Below the pieces are notes generated by a model. The model did not search any database. It was not told where the DNA came from and saw only the letters and a program-made list of their open reading frames with translations. From UBA10438 sp044238605 (GTDB lineage Bacteria; Bacteroidota; Ignavibacteria; Kapaibacteriales; Kapaibacteriaceae), in assembly GCA_044238605.1 (NCBI GenBank), contig JBIICY010000002.1:186001-250000 (forward strand): DNA of 64,000 nt, given 5' to 3'. Positions 35,935 through 45,097 of the stretch are shown piece after piece. The position numbers were made by a program, and so were the translations under genes. Position 1 is the first letter of the stretch. Each line of letters opens with the position of its first letter.

Positions 35935-36588
35935 CTACGACAATTGCACAGATGGACAGAGATCATTGATTGGACAAACAGAACACTGGGGACGTCTGGC
36001 GATACACGTGCGCCTGCCGTGCGTGATTATGCTGTGATCAAACTCATTCCAGCGTTCCTCTGGGAGGAGCTCCATTAGTGCAAACTCAATCTTAACGGCA
36101 TCTTGTGATGCAACAAGACCCAGCAGATTGGAGATTCTTGTAACATGTGTATCGACAGTTATCCCAGGGATGTTGAAGCAATTTGACAGCACGCAGTTCG
36201 CCGTCTTTCGGCCAACTCCAGCTAGTGTAACAAGTTCGTCAAGTGTAGTAGGAACGGTGCCGTTAAACTGCTCACGTAGCTGCCTACAACAGGTTTGAAT
36301 GCTCTTTGCTTTGTTTTTGTAGAACCCTGTAGAAAGAATATCCTGCTCAAGCTCTTCCTGAGGTACGGCATAGTAGGCGTCTACAGTAGGGTACTTGGCA
36401 AAAAGTGATGGGGTAACCTTGTTTACTCGCTCGTCTGTGCACTGGGCAGACAGAATCGTTGCGATCAACAGCTCAAACGGCGAAGTAAAATCCAACCCGA
36501 CCTTGGCATCCGGATATGCAATCGCTAGCCGGTCGAGGATTGCCAACAATCGTTGGCGCTTCGCAGTCTTTGACTCTTTCTTGGCCAT
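35935..36588 (-). CDS. nth: Endonuclease III (DNA glycosylase/AP lyase)
   Basis: 217 residues, normal length. Removes oxidised pyrimidines and nicks abasic sites. The helix-hairpin-helix LAGVGRKTANCVL contains the catalytic Lys, and the following VDTHV the catalytic Asp. The 4Fe-4S cluster cysteines C-x6-C-x2-C-x5-C are intact at the C-terminus (from CIARRPQC). Start MAKKESKTAK at 36588, diverging from rsmG across 73 bases. Confidence 0.95.
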   Translation of the reverse strand: MAKKESKTAKRQRLLAILDRLAIAYPDAKVGLDFTSPFELLIATILSAQCTDERVNKVTPSLFAKYPTVDAYYAVPQEELEQDILSTGFYKNKAKSIQTCCRQLREQFNGTVPTTLDELVTLAGVGRKTANCVLSNCFNIPGITVDTHVTRISNLLGLVASQDAVKIEFALMELLPEERWNEFDHSIITHGRRTCIARRPQCSVCPINDLCPSVQLS

Positions 36589-36622
36589 GCAGGTTACTGC
36601 CTCGTTACTGGAGATCTAGGTG

Positions 36623-36630
36623 TATTTTTG
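36623..36630 (+). promoter_or_regulatory. -7 element (TATTTTTG) upstream of rsmG
   Basis: Exact TAnnTTTG in the nth-rsmG divergent gap, 31 bases before the rsmG ATG. Confidence 0.55.
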
Positions 36631-36661
36631 CGTTTTGCCTTGGAAATTACCAGTAAAGTCG

Positions 36662-37321
36662 ATGACACCACTTGAATTTTGGACTGCGTGCTCTTCTAAC
36701 GGTATCGTATTAGACAAACCACAGGTTGACACGCTTGAGCGGTATCACGATGAACTCGTGTATTGGAATCAGCGTGTTAACATGATTTCAAGAAAGGACG
36801 ATGCCAACGTCTGGGAGCGGCACATTTTCCACTCGCTAACGCTGCTCACGTCGGTTGATGTTAAACAGAAGGCTCGCGTGCTTGATGTCGGAACTGGTGG
36901 TGGTCTTCCCGGTATACCAGTTAAAGTTGCTCGTCCTGATTTAAAAATCACACTCGTGGATTCGATTAAGAAGAAAGCCACGATGACAGAGATGTTTGCT
37001 GCGCATACGGCATTGAAGGACATAACCGTGCTTAATGCTCGTGCAGAGGAGCTGGCGGCTCAGCCGCAGTATCGCAAATCGTTTGATGTTGTTATCTCAC
37101 GAGCTGTTGCCAGAACCGGTACGGTGCTGTCTTGGGTAACTGATGTTGTAAAGCCCAACAGCACATGCGCCTTTTTAAAAGGGGGCGACCTTACAGAAGA
37201 ATTGGCAGAAGCGCGAGAAATGCATCCGTCATGGACAATTACCGAGCAGCCAATCCGTGTTTTCGGACACCCATGGTTCGAGGAAAACGCCAAAAAGGTA
37301 GTACTGTGCAAACACGGCTAA
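36662..37321 (+). CDS. rsmG: 16S rRNA (guanine527-N7) methyltransferase RsmG
   Basis: 219 residues from ATG 36662 (MTPLEFWTACSSNGI). SAM motif I VLDVGTGGGLPGIP, then LVDSIKKKATM, and VVISRAVA are diagnostic. The N-terminal YWNQRVNMISRKD helix pair is typical of GidB/RsmG. An upstream in-frame start at 36620 would begin before the promoter element, so it is rejected. The last 16 bases overlap the DUF4159 gene. Confidence 0.95.
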   Translation: MTPLEFWTACSSNGIVLDKPQVDTLERYHDELVYWNQRVNMISRKDDANVWERHIFHSLTLLTSVDVKQKARVLDVGTGGGLPGIPVKVARPDLKITLVDSIKKKATMTEMFAAHTALKDITVLNARAEELAAQPQYRKSFDVVISRAVARTGTVLSWVTDVVKPNSTCAFLKGGDLTEELAEAREMHPSWTITEQPIRVFGHPWFEENAKKVVLCKHG

Positions 37322-38031
37322 TAGCATCGTTGTTCATTGCAGGTGCAGCAGTAATCAGCATTGCAGCTCCGGCTGCCAGTGCGCAGGTTAAACTGTCTGC
37401 GCAGCAGAGTACAACACAGCAGGCTTCAACGATTGGTAGCGCCGTAAAGATTGCTCGTGTTAAATACTCTGGTGGTGGTGACTGGTACAACGACCCAAGT
37501 TCGGAGATCAATCTCCTGCGCTACGTGCGTGCCAACACAACAATATTGGTTGAGCCCACCTATGAGTTTGTTGATCTGGGTACTGACAATCTGTTTCTCT
37601 ACCCGGTGATTTTTATGACAGGCCACGGTACAGTGGCATTTTCTGATGCGGAAATCCGCAATCTGCGTGCGTATCTGGAATCAGGGGGCTTTCTTTACAT
37701 TGATGATGATTACGGAATGGATGCGTCAATTCGTAAGGAGTTAAAGCGATTGCTGCCGAACGAAGAGCTTCAGGAGCTACCGTTTTCTCACAAACTCTAC
37801 CATTGCCATTTTGATTTTCCTAACGGTCTGCCAAAGATTCATGAGCACGACGACAAAGCACCGCAAGGACTTGGGCTGTTTGTCAATGGCAAGCTGGGTG
37901 TGTATTACACCTACGAAACGAACCCTAGCGATGGTTGGGCAGACCCTGAAGTCCACCACGACACTCCCGAAAGACGAGAGACTGCACTAAAGATCGGTAC
38001 CAACATTCTTGTCTACGCATTAACGCGATAG
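37306..38031 (+). CDS. DUF4159 exported protein
   Basis: 241 residues from GTG 37306 (VQTRLIASLFIAGAA), giving a clean signal peptide ending AASAQ. The body has KIARVKYSGGGDWYNDPSSEINLLRY, MTGHGTVAFSDAEIRNLRAYLESGGFL and DDDYGMD, the core of DUF4159, a glutamine-amidotransferase-like fold common in operons with MoxR ATPases, DUF58 and Bat proteins. The function is unknown; a periplasmic location is inferred. Longer frames starting inside rsmG would lack the signal peptide at the N-terminus. The DUF4175-like gene follows after 29 bases. Confidence 0.8.
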   Translation: MQTRLIASLFIAGAAVISIAAPAASAQVKLSAQQSTTQQASTIGSAVKIARVKYSGGGDWYNDPSSEINLLRYVRANTTILVEPTYEFVDLGTDNLFLYPVIFMTGHGTVAFSDAEIRNLRAYLESGGFLYIDDDYGMDASIRKELKRLLPNEELQELPFSHKLYHCHFDFPNGLPKIHEHDDKAPQGLGLFVNGKLGVYYTYETNPSDGWADPEVHHDTPERRETALKIGTNILVYALTR

Positions 38032-38060
38032 TCTACCTTCAAGCATTCCCACGTTTTTAC

Positions 38061-41000
38061 ATGACATCACAACGCCAGACTATTGTTTCAAGGATTCGCT
38101 CAGCACAGCGTCTCGAGAGTCTCTACATGGCTCTTGTTGCTGCAGGGCTGGTGGTGTTGTCCGTGTCAGCATTGGCGCTCGTGTTTTCAACGTTGGAGTA
38201 TTTCTTCAACTTCGGTTCATTCGTGCGCACCACAATGTGGTACGCTTTGGTGCTGGCGGTTTCTGCAGGGACTGGTTTGCTTGTAGCTCCAAAGATCCTC
38301 AGGGCGATGGGCCTTCTTCCATTGGAGTCCGTCAACGAAACGGCCCAGCGAATTGGTCAGCACTTCAACGATGTTCAGGACGATCTGGCGAACATTCTCC
38401 AGCTAACCTCGACGGACACCCAGTCAGACCTTGTGAGCTCTGCATTCGCCAATGTCGCTGCAAATGTTAACAACAAAGACTTTTCCGTTATCGTAGATAG
38501 AAAGCAGCAGCACCGAGTCTTATTGTGGAGATTTGGTGGTGCGGGGTTAGCGCTTCTATTGCTGCTGATCTCTCCGGAGCTACAGTTGGGATTTGATCGC
38601 GTATGGAATCATAACATTTCTTACCTGCCACCGGCTCCGTTTACGTTGCATATAGAAGCAGAGCCCGACAGCCTGATGCGTGGAGCAAATGCAGGAATAC
38701 GTGTAACAGCCGATGGAGTGCCGCCGGAACAGATTCAAATTCACGTAAAAGATCGGTCGTCACAGGCATTTGTTCCGCATACCGTTACCAGAGATGCCGA
38801 GGGACGCTACTCGTTTGTTATCCAGGGCATGACCGCCAATGCTGATGTTTATGCGTCTTCAGTATGGCTTGATTCTGTTGTAACGACCGACACATTGATG
38901 TTGGCTGTTATCGACAGACCTCTGCTTCGCTCTTTTACTGGTAGTGTTCAGCCCCCTTCGTACACGAAACTTCCCTCGACACCCTTGTCGATCACTGCCG
39001 CAGACATTACCGCCCTTGTTGGTTCGGGCGTTCAGATCTCGATTGCTAGCAACAAGCAAATACGCGAGGCAGCTGTTGTTGTGGTTCGCAATAATGCAGA
39101 GTCTGGCACACGCGACACGGCCACCGTTGCACTCCGTCTGCAGGGAACACAGGCTAGTGGAACGTTTCGTGTAGGAGGTAATGGATCATACTCAATCAGG
39201 ATTACTGATACCGATGGCCTTACTACTACTGATCCATTGACCGCAACAATTGTGGCTCTGACCGACGCGTATCCAATGATTGCTCTTGTTGAGCCCAAAG
39301 AGAATGTGAACTTATCCGAACAGGCTGTTCTGCGAATCGTCTCGACGATCAGTGATGATTACGGTTTCAGTTCCCTGAAACTCATGTACCGCCTAACAAA
39401 TTCCAGATATGCAGAGCCGGAGAAGAACTTCCGCGCAGTTGATATCCCCATACCGAGCAAGGAGATCGGCCAGGATGTGGCCTATGTCTGGGACCTTTCG
39501 AAGATTGGCATCACTCCTGATGACACCTACGAATACTATCTAGAGGTTGCGGACAACGATGTTGTGGGTGGTCCGAAGAAAGCGAAGACTTCAACGATGA
39601 TCGTGCGAATGCCCTCACTTGACGAGGTGTTTGCTAATGCCGACAAAACTCAGAATGACGCTCAGAAGGAGATCAAGGAACTAGTCAAAGAAGCTGAGAC
39701 CGTCCGCAAAGAGGCCGAACAGCTGCAACGCGAAATGCAGAAACAGCAATCGAAGCAGCAGCAGGAAGTTTCATGGTCTGACAAGAAAAAGGCAGAGGAT
39801 CTCCTGAAGAAACAGCAGGATCTTGAGTACAAGATGGAAAATGTGGCCCAGCGTCTTGAGCAAATGACGCAGAACCTCAAGGAGAACAAGGCAATATCTC
39901 AGGAGACCCTGCAGAAGTACCAGGAGCTGCAGAAGCTCATGCGTGAGGTAAAGTCTCCCGAGCTTGCTCGCATGCAGGAGCAGATGAAGCAGGCAATGGA
40001 ACAGGTCTCGCCTGAAGAAATGCAAAAGATGATGAAGGACTTTAAGTTCAACGAAGAGGAGTTTCGCAAGAACTTGGAGCGCCAGCTGAACTTGCTTAAA
40101 CGTATGCAGGCCGAACAGAAGACCGACGAGTTAGCAAAACGAGCCGAGGAGTTGGCCCGAAAGCAAGAAGAGCTGCGACAGCGAGCAGAGCAATCCAACC
40201 CGAACGACAAGTCAGAGAATCAGAGATTAGCCCAAGAACAGCGCAGATTGAGTGAGGAGCTTGAGAAACTTGCGCAGGAATCCAAAGAACTCGAAAATCT
40301 TATGAAAGATATTGGGCAGGACATGCCTAATGACAAGATGCAGCAAGCGCAGCAGGATCTCAATGCGCAGCAGACGCAGGAACAGATGGACAAGGCTCAG
40401 CAGGATATGCAGAAGGGCGATAATGAGTCAGCATCGGCCCAGCAAAAACAGGCATCGAGCAACCTTCAGCGCTTTGCTCAGCAGATGAAGAACATGAAAC
40501 GCGAAATGCGCCGCAACAGTCAAAAAGAATCGATGCGACAGATGCAGAAGGGTATCAACGACCTACTTGATGTTTCAAAGAATCAAGAAGCACTGCGCGA
40601 ACAGATGAAGTCGCTGGATCCGAATTCTTCACAGTACTCCCAAATGGCACAGAAGCAGCAGCGCGCTCAAGAGGCAATGCAGAATATTGCGAACTCAATG
40701 ATGCAGTTAGGACAAAAGTCCATGAGCGTTTCACCCGAAATGGCTCAGGACCTGGGTGATGCGCTCCAGTCAATGAAAGATGCCATGCAGTCGATGTCGC
40801 AGCGCAACAGTTCTCAAGCAATGCAGTCACAGTCCGAGGCCATGAGTTCCATGAACAGCGCAGCTCAAAAGATGAGCAGTGCATTATCTCAAATGATGCA
40901 GGGCGAAGGGGCTGGCCAGGGTGGTTCTGGCAGTACTCCTGGTCAGGGACAGGGACGCGGACCACAGAGCCCCTTTCAGCGTCTCCAGCAGCTTGCAGAC

Positions 41001-41525
41001 CAGCAGCAGTCAATCAATCAGGGCATGCAGCAAATGGGGCAGGGCTCTGGTTCATCCGACATGCAGCGCCGTGCCGAACTTGGACGTCTAGCCTCCCAAC
41101 AAGGCAAGGCGATGAAGGCTATTCAGGAGCTTGAGGAAGAGCGCAAGAAGATTGGCGGTGAGCGTCAGCCACTCGGAGATCTTAAGCAGATCGCTGAGGA
41201 CATGAAGGAAGTAATGTCCGACATGAAGAGCGGTTCAATTAGCTCTGAAACTCGTCTTCGCCAGGAGCGGATACTTTCGAGATTGCTAGACGCTTCGCGT
41301 TCGATGACAGAACGCGACTATGAAAAGTCACGCGAATCCAATTCGGGCAAGGACGTCGTCCGAACCTCACCAGCAGATATCACCTTGCCTACAAACAGGC
41401 AGCAACAGAGCAGAACGTTGCTGGATCAGTTAAAAATGGGGTATACCAAGGATTACGAGAGCATCATTCGTCAGTACTACGATGCACTGCAGCGTCAGCG
41501 TCTGCAGAACGGAGTCAGCAAATGA
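38061..41525 (+). CDS. DUF4175-like membrane protein with long Gln/Met-rich coiled coil
   Basis: 1154 residues. Three TM segments are near 20-45, 52-75 and 153-173. A beta-rich region follows (about 190-505, Ig-like strands such as TDTLMLAVIDRP). Residues about 525-1090 are extremely rich in Gln, Met, Lys and Glu with heptad character, so long helices are expected. DUF4175 proteins in other phyla have the same TM-beta-coiled-coil order and also follow DUF4159 genes. The role is unknown. MoxR/DUF58 partners are not in the window. It overlaps the next gene by four bases (ATGA). Confidence 0.72.
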   Translation: MTSQRQTIVSRIRSAQRLESLYMALVAAGLVVLSVSALALVFSTLEYFFNFGSFVRTTMWYALVLAVSAGTGLLVAPKILRAMGLLPLESVNETAQRIGQHFNDVQDDLANILQLTSTDTQSDLVSSAFANVAANVNNKDFSVIVDRKQQHRVLLWRFGGAGLALLLLLISPELQLGFDRVWNHNISYLPPAPFTLHIEAEPDSLMRGANAGIRVTADGVPPEQIQIHVKDRSSQAFVPHTVTRDAEGRYSFVIQGMTANADVYASSVWLDSVVTTDTLMLAVIDRPLLRSFTGSVQPPSYTKLPSTPLSITAADITALVGSGVQISIASNKQIREAAVVVVRNNAESGTRDTATVALRLQGTQASGTFRVGGNGSYSIRITDTDGLTTTDPLTATIVALTDAYPMIALVEPKENVNLSEQAVLRIVSTISDDYGFSSLKLMYRLTNSRYAEPEKNFRAVDIPIPSKEIGQDVAYVWDLSKIGITPDDTYEYYLEVADNDVVGGPKKAKTSTMIVRMPSLDEVFANADKTQNDAQKEIKELVKEAETVRKEAEQLQREMQKQQSKQQQEVSWSDKKKAEDLLKKQQDLEYKMENVAQRLEQMTQNLKENKAISQETLQKYQELQKLMREVKSPELARMQEQMKQAMEQVSPEEMQKMMKDFKFNEEEFRKNLERQLNLLKRMQAEQKTDELAKRAEELARKQEELRQRAEQSNPNDKSENQRLAQEQRRLSEELEKLAQESKELENLMKDIGQDMPNDKMQQAQQDLNAQQTQEQMDKAQQDMQKGDNESASAQQKQASSNLQRFAQQMKNMKREMRRNSQKESMRQMQKGINDLLDVSKNQEALREQMKSLDPNSSQYSQMAQKQQRAQEAMQNIANSMMQLGQKSMSVSPEMAQDLGDALQSMKDAMQSMSQRNSSQAMQSQSEAMSSMNSAAQKMSSALSQMMQGEGAGQGGSGSTPGQGQGRGPQSPFQRLQQLADQQQSINQGMQQMGQGSGSSDMQRRAELGRLASQQGKAMKAIQELEEERKKIGGERQPLGDLKQIAEDMKEVMSDMKSGSISSETRLRQERILSRLLDASRSMTERDYEKSRESNSGKDVVRTSPADITLPTNRQQQSRTLLDQLKMGYTKDYESIIRQYYDALQRQRLQNGVSK

Positions 41526-41872
41526 TCAGGCTGTTGATGTTGTGTCTTGTGCAGTCATCAATGAGCGTGTCGGGTGCGTTTCTGCTAAACACCGTGCTAT
41601 CGTCCGGCGCTTCAGGAACCGCTCAGATGGTATCCGCGTGTATGTCGCCGAAAGGACTCACTGGTATCCTACTTATGCTGTTGTCGTTTGCAGCAATGAC
41701 CTACACACTCTCTATGTATAGGGCTGCTACATTCATTCCTGTAAATACAGCTGTTACATTTCTTGTTACCGTTGTAGCGAGCTACCTTTTGGGTACAGAC
41801 AAAATGACCATCTCGGCTATTGCCGGGATGGTCATGATAACGATCGGTATTTCGCTTGTACTGCGCGCTTAG
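41522..41872 (+). CDS. Small four-TM membrane protein, DMT/SMR-like
   Basis: 116 residues, four hydrophobic helices. The C-terminal half (PVNTAVTFLVTVVASYLLG, then ISAIAGMVMITIGI) resembles the last two helices of small multidrug resistance/EamA half-transporters. The conserved membrane Glu of EmrE is not evident, so drug transport is doubtful. It is translationally coupled to the DUF4175-like gene. Its stop overlaps that of the convergent aldehyde dehydrogenase by four bases. Confidence 0.6.
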   Translation: MIRLLMLCLVQSSMSVSGAFLLNTVLSSGASGTAQMVSACMSPKGLTGILLMLLSFAAMTYTLSMYRAATFIPVNTAVTFLVTVVASYLLGTDKMTISAIAGMVMITIGISLVLRA

Positions 41873-43338
41873 TAGTTGTCGATCTGGGCCCGCTGCAGGT
41901 GTCCAGAGTAATCGACGTAGACGGTTTTCCATTCCGTGAAGATGTCAAACACAGTCCAGCCCCCTTCACGATGTCCGTTTCCAGTGCCCTTAACACCACC
42001 GAACGGCATATGTGCCTCTGCGCCGATTGTCGGAGCATTGATATACGTGATTCCTGCCTCGATATCACGCATTGCAGCAAAGGCCCTGTTGACATCTTTG
42101 GTGTAAATGCTTGACGAGAGACCATACGCACAATCGTTGGCAAGCGCGATTGCTTCCTCGAAGGATTTTACCTTTGAGACGCTCAGTACCGGACCAAAGA
42201 TCTCTTCGCGAAATGTTGTATGCGCTGCCGTAACACCGGTAAAGATTGTTGGTGCAATAAAGTATCCGTGAGCTTTATCACCGTCTACATCGCGATATCC
42301 GCCGGCGACACACGTTGTCTGCTGCTTACCAATTTCGATGTACGATAGAATCTTATCCAACTGACGTTGATTGATCACCGGACCTACCTGCGTGCCGTTG
42401 GTGCGTCCATCTCCAAGAACGAGCTTCTCTGCGAGCGCAGTCAACCTCGCGACAAACTCATCATGAATGTCTTCGTGAAGGATCAACCTGCTTGTTGCCG
42501 TACAACGTTGTCCCGTTGTGCCGAATGCACCCCACAGCACGCCGTCCAGCGCGAGGTCGAGATCTGCATCCGGCATTACGATCTGGGCGTTCTTTCCGCC
42601 CATCTCGAGAGATACCTTTTTGTTAAGCTGACCACAGCGGGCCGCGATGGCTGTTCCTGTCTGCGTAGACCCCGTAAAGCCGATAACGCGTACATCTGGA
42701 TGCTCAACTAACGCTGAACCAGCTTCGGCATCTCCATGAACTACATTAAACACTCCGGGCGGCAACCCAGCTTCTTCAAGGATTTCAGCGAAGATGTTCG
42801 CACTGTGAGGAGAATCATCGCTGGGCTTAAAAACGACCGTATTGCCGGCAGCAAGAGCAGGGAGGATCTTCCATGATGGCACTGCAATCGGGAAGTTCCA
42901 TGCCGTGATGATGCCGCACACGCCGATTGGCATGCGGAACGACATGTTCATCTTGTTGGACATTTCGGACGGGGCTGTATAGCCAAACAACCTTCTGGTC
43001 TCGGTAGCAGCGTAGTATGCCGTATCGATGGCCTCTTGAATGTCACCCTTCGTCTCTGTAACCGTCTTGCCCATCTCACGGGTCATGATCTCAGCAAGTT
43101 CGTCCTTGCGTCGGGAGAAGATGTCGCCCGCTATCCGGAGAATATCACCCCGCTTTGGCGCCGGCATAAGTCTCCAGGCATTGAATGCGGCTGATGCAGC
43201 TTCAACTGCCCTGGCAACATCTGCAGCCGATGATGTCGGAAACTCGGCAATTACGTCGCGTGTGTCGGCCGGGTTGATGTTGTTGAACGTTCTGCCGGTT
43301 TCTGAATCCAGCCACGCACCGTTGATATAGTTTTTCAT
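41869..43338 (-). CDS. NAD(P)-dependent aldehyde dehydrogenase
   Basis: 489 residues, standard ALDH superfamily size. AWNFP (catalytic Asn), SLEMGGKNA (general-base Glu) and FGTTGQRCTATSR (nucleophile Cys) are all present, and FTGSTQTG is the cofactor loop. The C-terminal GAEAHMPFGGVKGTGNGHREGG suggests semialdehyde-oxidising members, but substrate cannot be fixed. It precedes nothing else on its strand; def lies 24 bases upstream. Confidence 0.92.
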   Translation of the reverse strand: MKNYINGAWLDSETGRTFNNINPADTRDVIAEFPTSSAADVARAVEAASAAFNAWRLMPAPKRGDILRIAGDIFSRRKDELAEIMTREMGKTVTETKGDIQEAIDTAYYAATETRRLFGYTAPSEMSNKMNMSFRMPIGVCGIITAWNFPIAVPSWKILPALAAGNTVVFKPSDDSPHSANIFAEILEEAGLPPGVFNVVHGDAEAGSALVEHPDVRVIGFTGSTQTGTAIAARCGQLNKKVSLEMGGKNAQIVMPDADLDLALDGVLWGAFGTTGQRCTATSRLILHEDIHDEFVARLTALAEKLVLGDGRTNGTQVGPVINQRQLDKILSYIEIGKQQTTCVAGGYRDVDGDKAHGYFIAPTIFTGVTAAHTTFREEIFGPVLSVSKVKSFEEAIALANDCAYGLSSSIYTKDVNRAFAAMRDIEAGITYINAPTIGAEAHMPFGGVKGTGNGHREGGWTVFDIFTEWKTVYVDYSGHLQRAQIDNY

Positions 43339-43362
43339 AAATCTCGCGTTTTGTACTCGTGA

Positions 43363-43911
43363 TTAGGTGTTCGGGAATGTAGGGTAGGCCGGCTCGATGT
43401 CTCCGCGGGCAATTCTTTTGAGCTTGCCGCTTGCCAATGTTCTGCGAATCGGCGTTAATCGCTCAAAGAAATACGTTCCGTTGAGGTGGTCAATCTCATG
43501 CTGCATAACACGAGCGAGCAATCCGGATGCCTCGCGAATGTGCTCTTTCATATGTTGATCGAGAAAACGCACTTGGATCTCTGCAGGGCGGACCACCTTA
43601 TCGTGAAAGTCTGGCAGGCTTAGGCATCCTTCCTCAAACTCTGTTTCCTCGTCTGAAAAGGCCTCAATGACTGGATTGATCAACACCATGGGCCGCTCTG
43701 AATCATCTGCGTCTTCCGAATCGCTGATATCTATCACCGTAACGGCAAGCCCCTTACCAACCTGATTGGCGGCTAACCCGATGCCATTGGCGTTGTACAT
43801 GGTTTCGAACATGTTATCGATAAACGCTGTTAGATCATCGGACATGTCCTCAATCTTGGCCGTAGTTGCCTTGAGTACCGGATGATTATACGTGTATACT
43901 GGGAGTATCAT
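43363..43911 (-). CDS. def: Peptide deformylase
   Basis: 182 residues. Removes the N-terminal formyl group from nascent proteins. All three motifs are present: GIGLAANQ, EEGCLSLP (metal Cys) and QHEIDHLNG (metal His pair and catalytic Glu). The start at 43911 shares ATGA with the HAD-gene stop. It is followed by the aldehyde dehydrogenase after 24 bases. Confidence 0.96.
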   Translation of the reverse strand: MILPVYTYNHPVLKATTAKIEDMSDDLTAFIDNMFETMYNANGIGLAANQVGKGLAVTVIDISDSEDADDSERPMVLINPVIEAFSDEETEFEEGCLSLPDFHDKVVRPAEIQVRFLDQHMKEHIREASGLLARVMQHEIDHLNGTYFFERLTPIRRTLASGKLKRIARGDIEPAYPTFPNT

Positions 43912-44579
43912 TCTACAATGTCAAGAAGTTGCTTGATATCGCTCAGAATGTAGTCAACATCTGAGAGATCCTGATTTCCAAACGAATCACCGTACTGCGC
44001 AAAGGCTGTCTTCATACCTACGTTACGGGCGCCGCGCATGTCGCGCTCTGCCCAGTCTCCCACCATGATTGCATGCTCGGGCTCCACGTTAAGCCTCTGC
44101 AAGACAGTCCTGAACGGCAGGGGGCTAGGTTTGCGCTCTCCAGTATCATCAAAGGTTACAACAACGTCAAAGAAGTGATGGTAGTTAATAAAGCACAGCC
44201 TCAGCCAGGCCTCTCGCGTTGGGGCATCGCTAAGAATGCCAAGCTTGATTCCACGGCGGTTAAGCTGCATTAGCGTAGCAGTAACATGTGGGTATGGCTT
44301 TAGGGCTGCTTCGCGAGCCCGTCTGTAGGCAATTATACCTGCAGAAATGATGCGCGGATCGACGAATCCCAGGACATCGAGCAAGAGCTTGTCGAATACC
44401 TGCTGGTACTCGATTCCTTGTTCCTTATAGATGTCATCGATGTGGGTCTTTACCTGATCATACGTCAAGTTCAGTCCTGCATCCATCATCGCGCCAATGG
44501 CGGCGTCCACTGCTTGACGCTTCATGGCCATGAAGTCTACAAGAGTGTTATCAAGGTCGAAGACAACGGCTTTAATCAT
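43908..44579 (-). CDS. HAD-superfamily hydrolase (subfamily IA phosphatase)
   Basis: 223 residues from ATG 44579. Motif I VVFDLDNTLVD, motif II LGILSDAP, motif III Lys in GERKPSPLPF and motif IV MVGDWAERDMRGA are present, with a helical cap after motif I. It dephosphorylates an unknown small metabolite. An upstream extension to 44633 would cross the promoter, so the conserved start is chosen. The -7 element lies only four bases before the ATG. Confidence 0.88.
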   Translation of the reverse strand: MIKAVVFDLDNTLVDFMAMKRQAVDAAIGAMMDAGLNLTYDQVKTHIDDIYKEQGIEYQQVFDKLLLDVLGFVDPRIISAGIIAYRRAREAALKPYPHVTATLMQLNRRGIKLGILSDAPTREAWLRLCFINYHHFFDVVVTFDDTGERKPSPLPFRTVLQRLNVEPEHAIMVGDWAERDMRGARNVGMKTAFAQYGDSFGNQDLSDVDYILSDIKQLLDIVE

Positions 44580-44583
44580 GTTG

Positions 44584-44591
44584 CAAAGATA
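44584..44591 (-). promoter_or_regulatory. Leftward -7 element (TATCTTTG) of the HAD-def unit
   Basis: Exact consensus on the minus strand, four bases before the ATG at 44579, so a leaderless transcript is predicted. It is the left arm of a 10-bp perfect inverted repeat, 44583-44592 with 44598-44607, spacer five bases. Confidence 0.6.
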
Positions 44592-44598
44592 CGGACAG

Positions 44599-44606
44599 TA
44601 TCTTTG
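44599..44606 (+). promoter_or_regulatory. Rightward -7 element (TATCTTTG) of the yqeY-mutS2 unit
   Basis: Exact consensus 38 bases before the yqeY ATG, forming the right arm of the inverted repeat shared with the leftward promoter. Both polymerases would compete for this site. Confidence 0.6.
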
Positions 44607-44644
44607 CGGAACTTTGCACCGTATTCTACGCATTTGGACCAGCT

Positions 44645-45097
44645 ATGGCACTAACAGACGAAATCAACGAGCAGATTAAAACTGCCATGAAATCCGGCGA
44701 CAAGGTTCGCCTGGAGACTCTGCGCTCGATACGAGCTGGCATTCTGGAGTTCGAAAAGAGCGGCACTGGTCGGGAAATGACCGATGATGATGCATTTAAA
44801 ATCATCAATTCCGGAGCAAAGAAGCGCAAGGACGCAATCGAACAGTTCGAAGCAGCTGGTCGCACCGAGGCCGCTGAGAAGGAACGTCTCGAACTTTCGA
44901 TCATCATGGAGTTTCTGCCGACACAAATGACAGAAGACGAAGTTCGTTTGGCTGTCTCTGATATCATCACTCAGCTTGGTGCTAGCCAGCCTTCCGACTT
45001 TGGAAAAGTGATGGGTATGGCCGTCAAACAGATGAAAGGCAAGGCGGACGGTGGCCTCATCCAGACGTTGGTCAAGCAGTTATTGAGCGGATCATGA
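44645..45097 (+). CDS. GatB/YqeY-domain protein
   Basis: 150 residues. LETLRSIRAGILEFEKSG, KKRKDAIEQFEAAGR, IIMEFLPTQMTEDE and the GKVMGMAVKQMKGKADGG end are the YqeY/Yqey-like signature, homologous to the tRNA-interacting tail of GatB. Its biochemical role is unsettled; tRNA-related quality control is suspected for the family. It overlaps mutS2 by four bases. Confidence 0.93.
   Translation: MALTDEINEQIKTAMKSGDKVRLETLRSIRAGILEFEKSGTGREMTDDDAFKIINSGAKKRKDAIEQFEAAGRTEAAEKERLELSIIMEFLPTQMTEDEVRLAVSDIITQLGASQPSDFGKVMGMAVKQMKGKADGGLIQTLVKQLLSGS

Noticed and set aside
37165..37305. Longer N-terminus for the DUF4159 protein
   Set aside because: It lies inside rsmG, is basic and low in hydrophobicity, and would bury the signal peptide that starts at GTG 37306.
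40555..41013. 152-codon antisense open frame inside the DUF4175-like gene
   Set aside because: Its sequence mirrors the biased sense codons and resembles no family; it is a shadow frame.
39650..41130. Possible DNA tandem repeat (many CAGCAG/AAGCAG runs)
   Set aside because: The runs are irregular and in frame; they reflect Gln/Lys/Met-rich coiled coil, not a repeat array.
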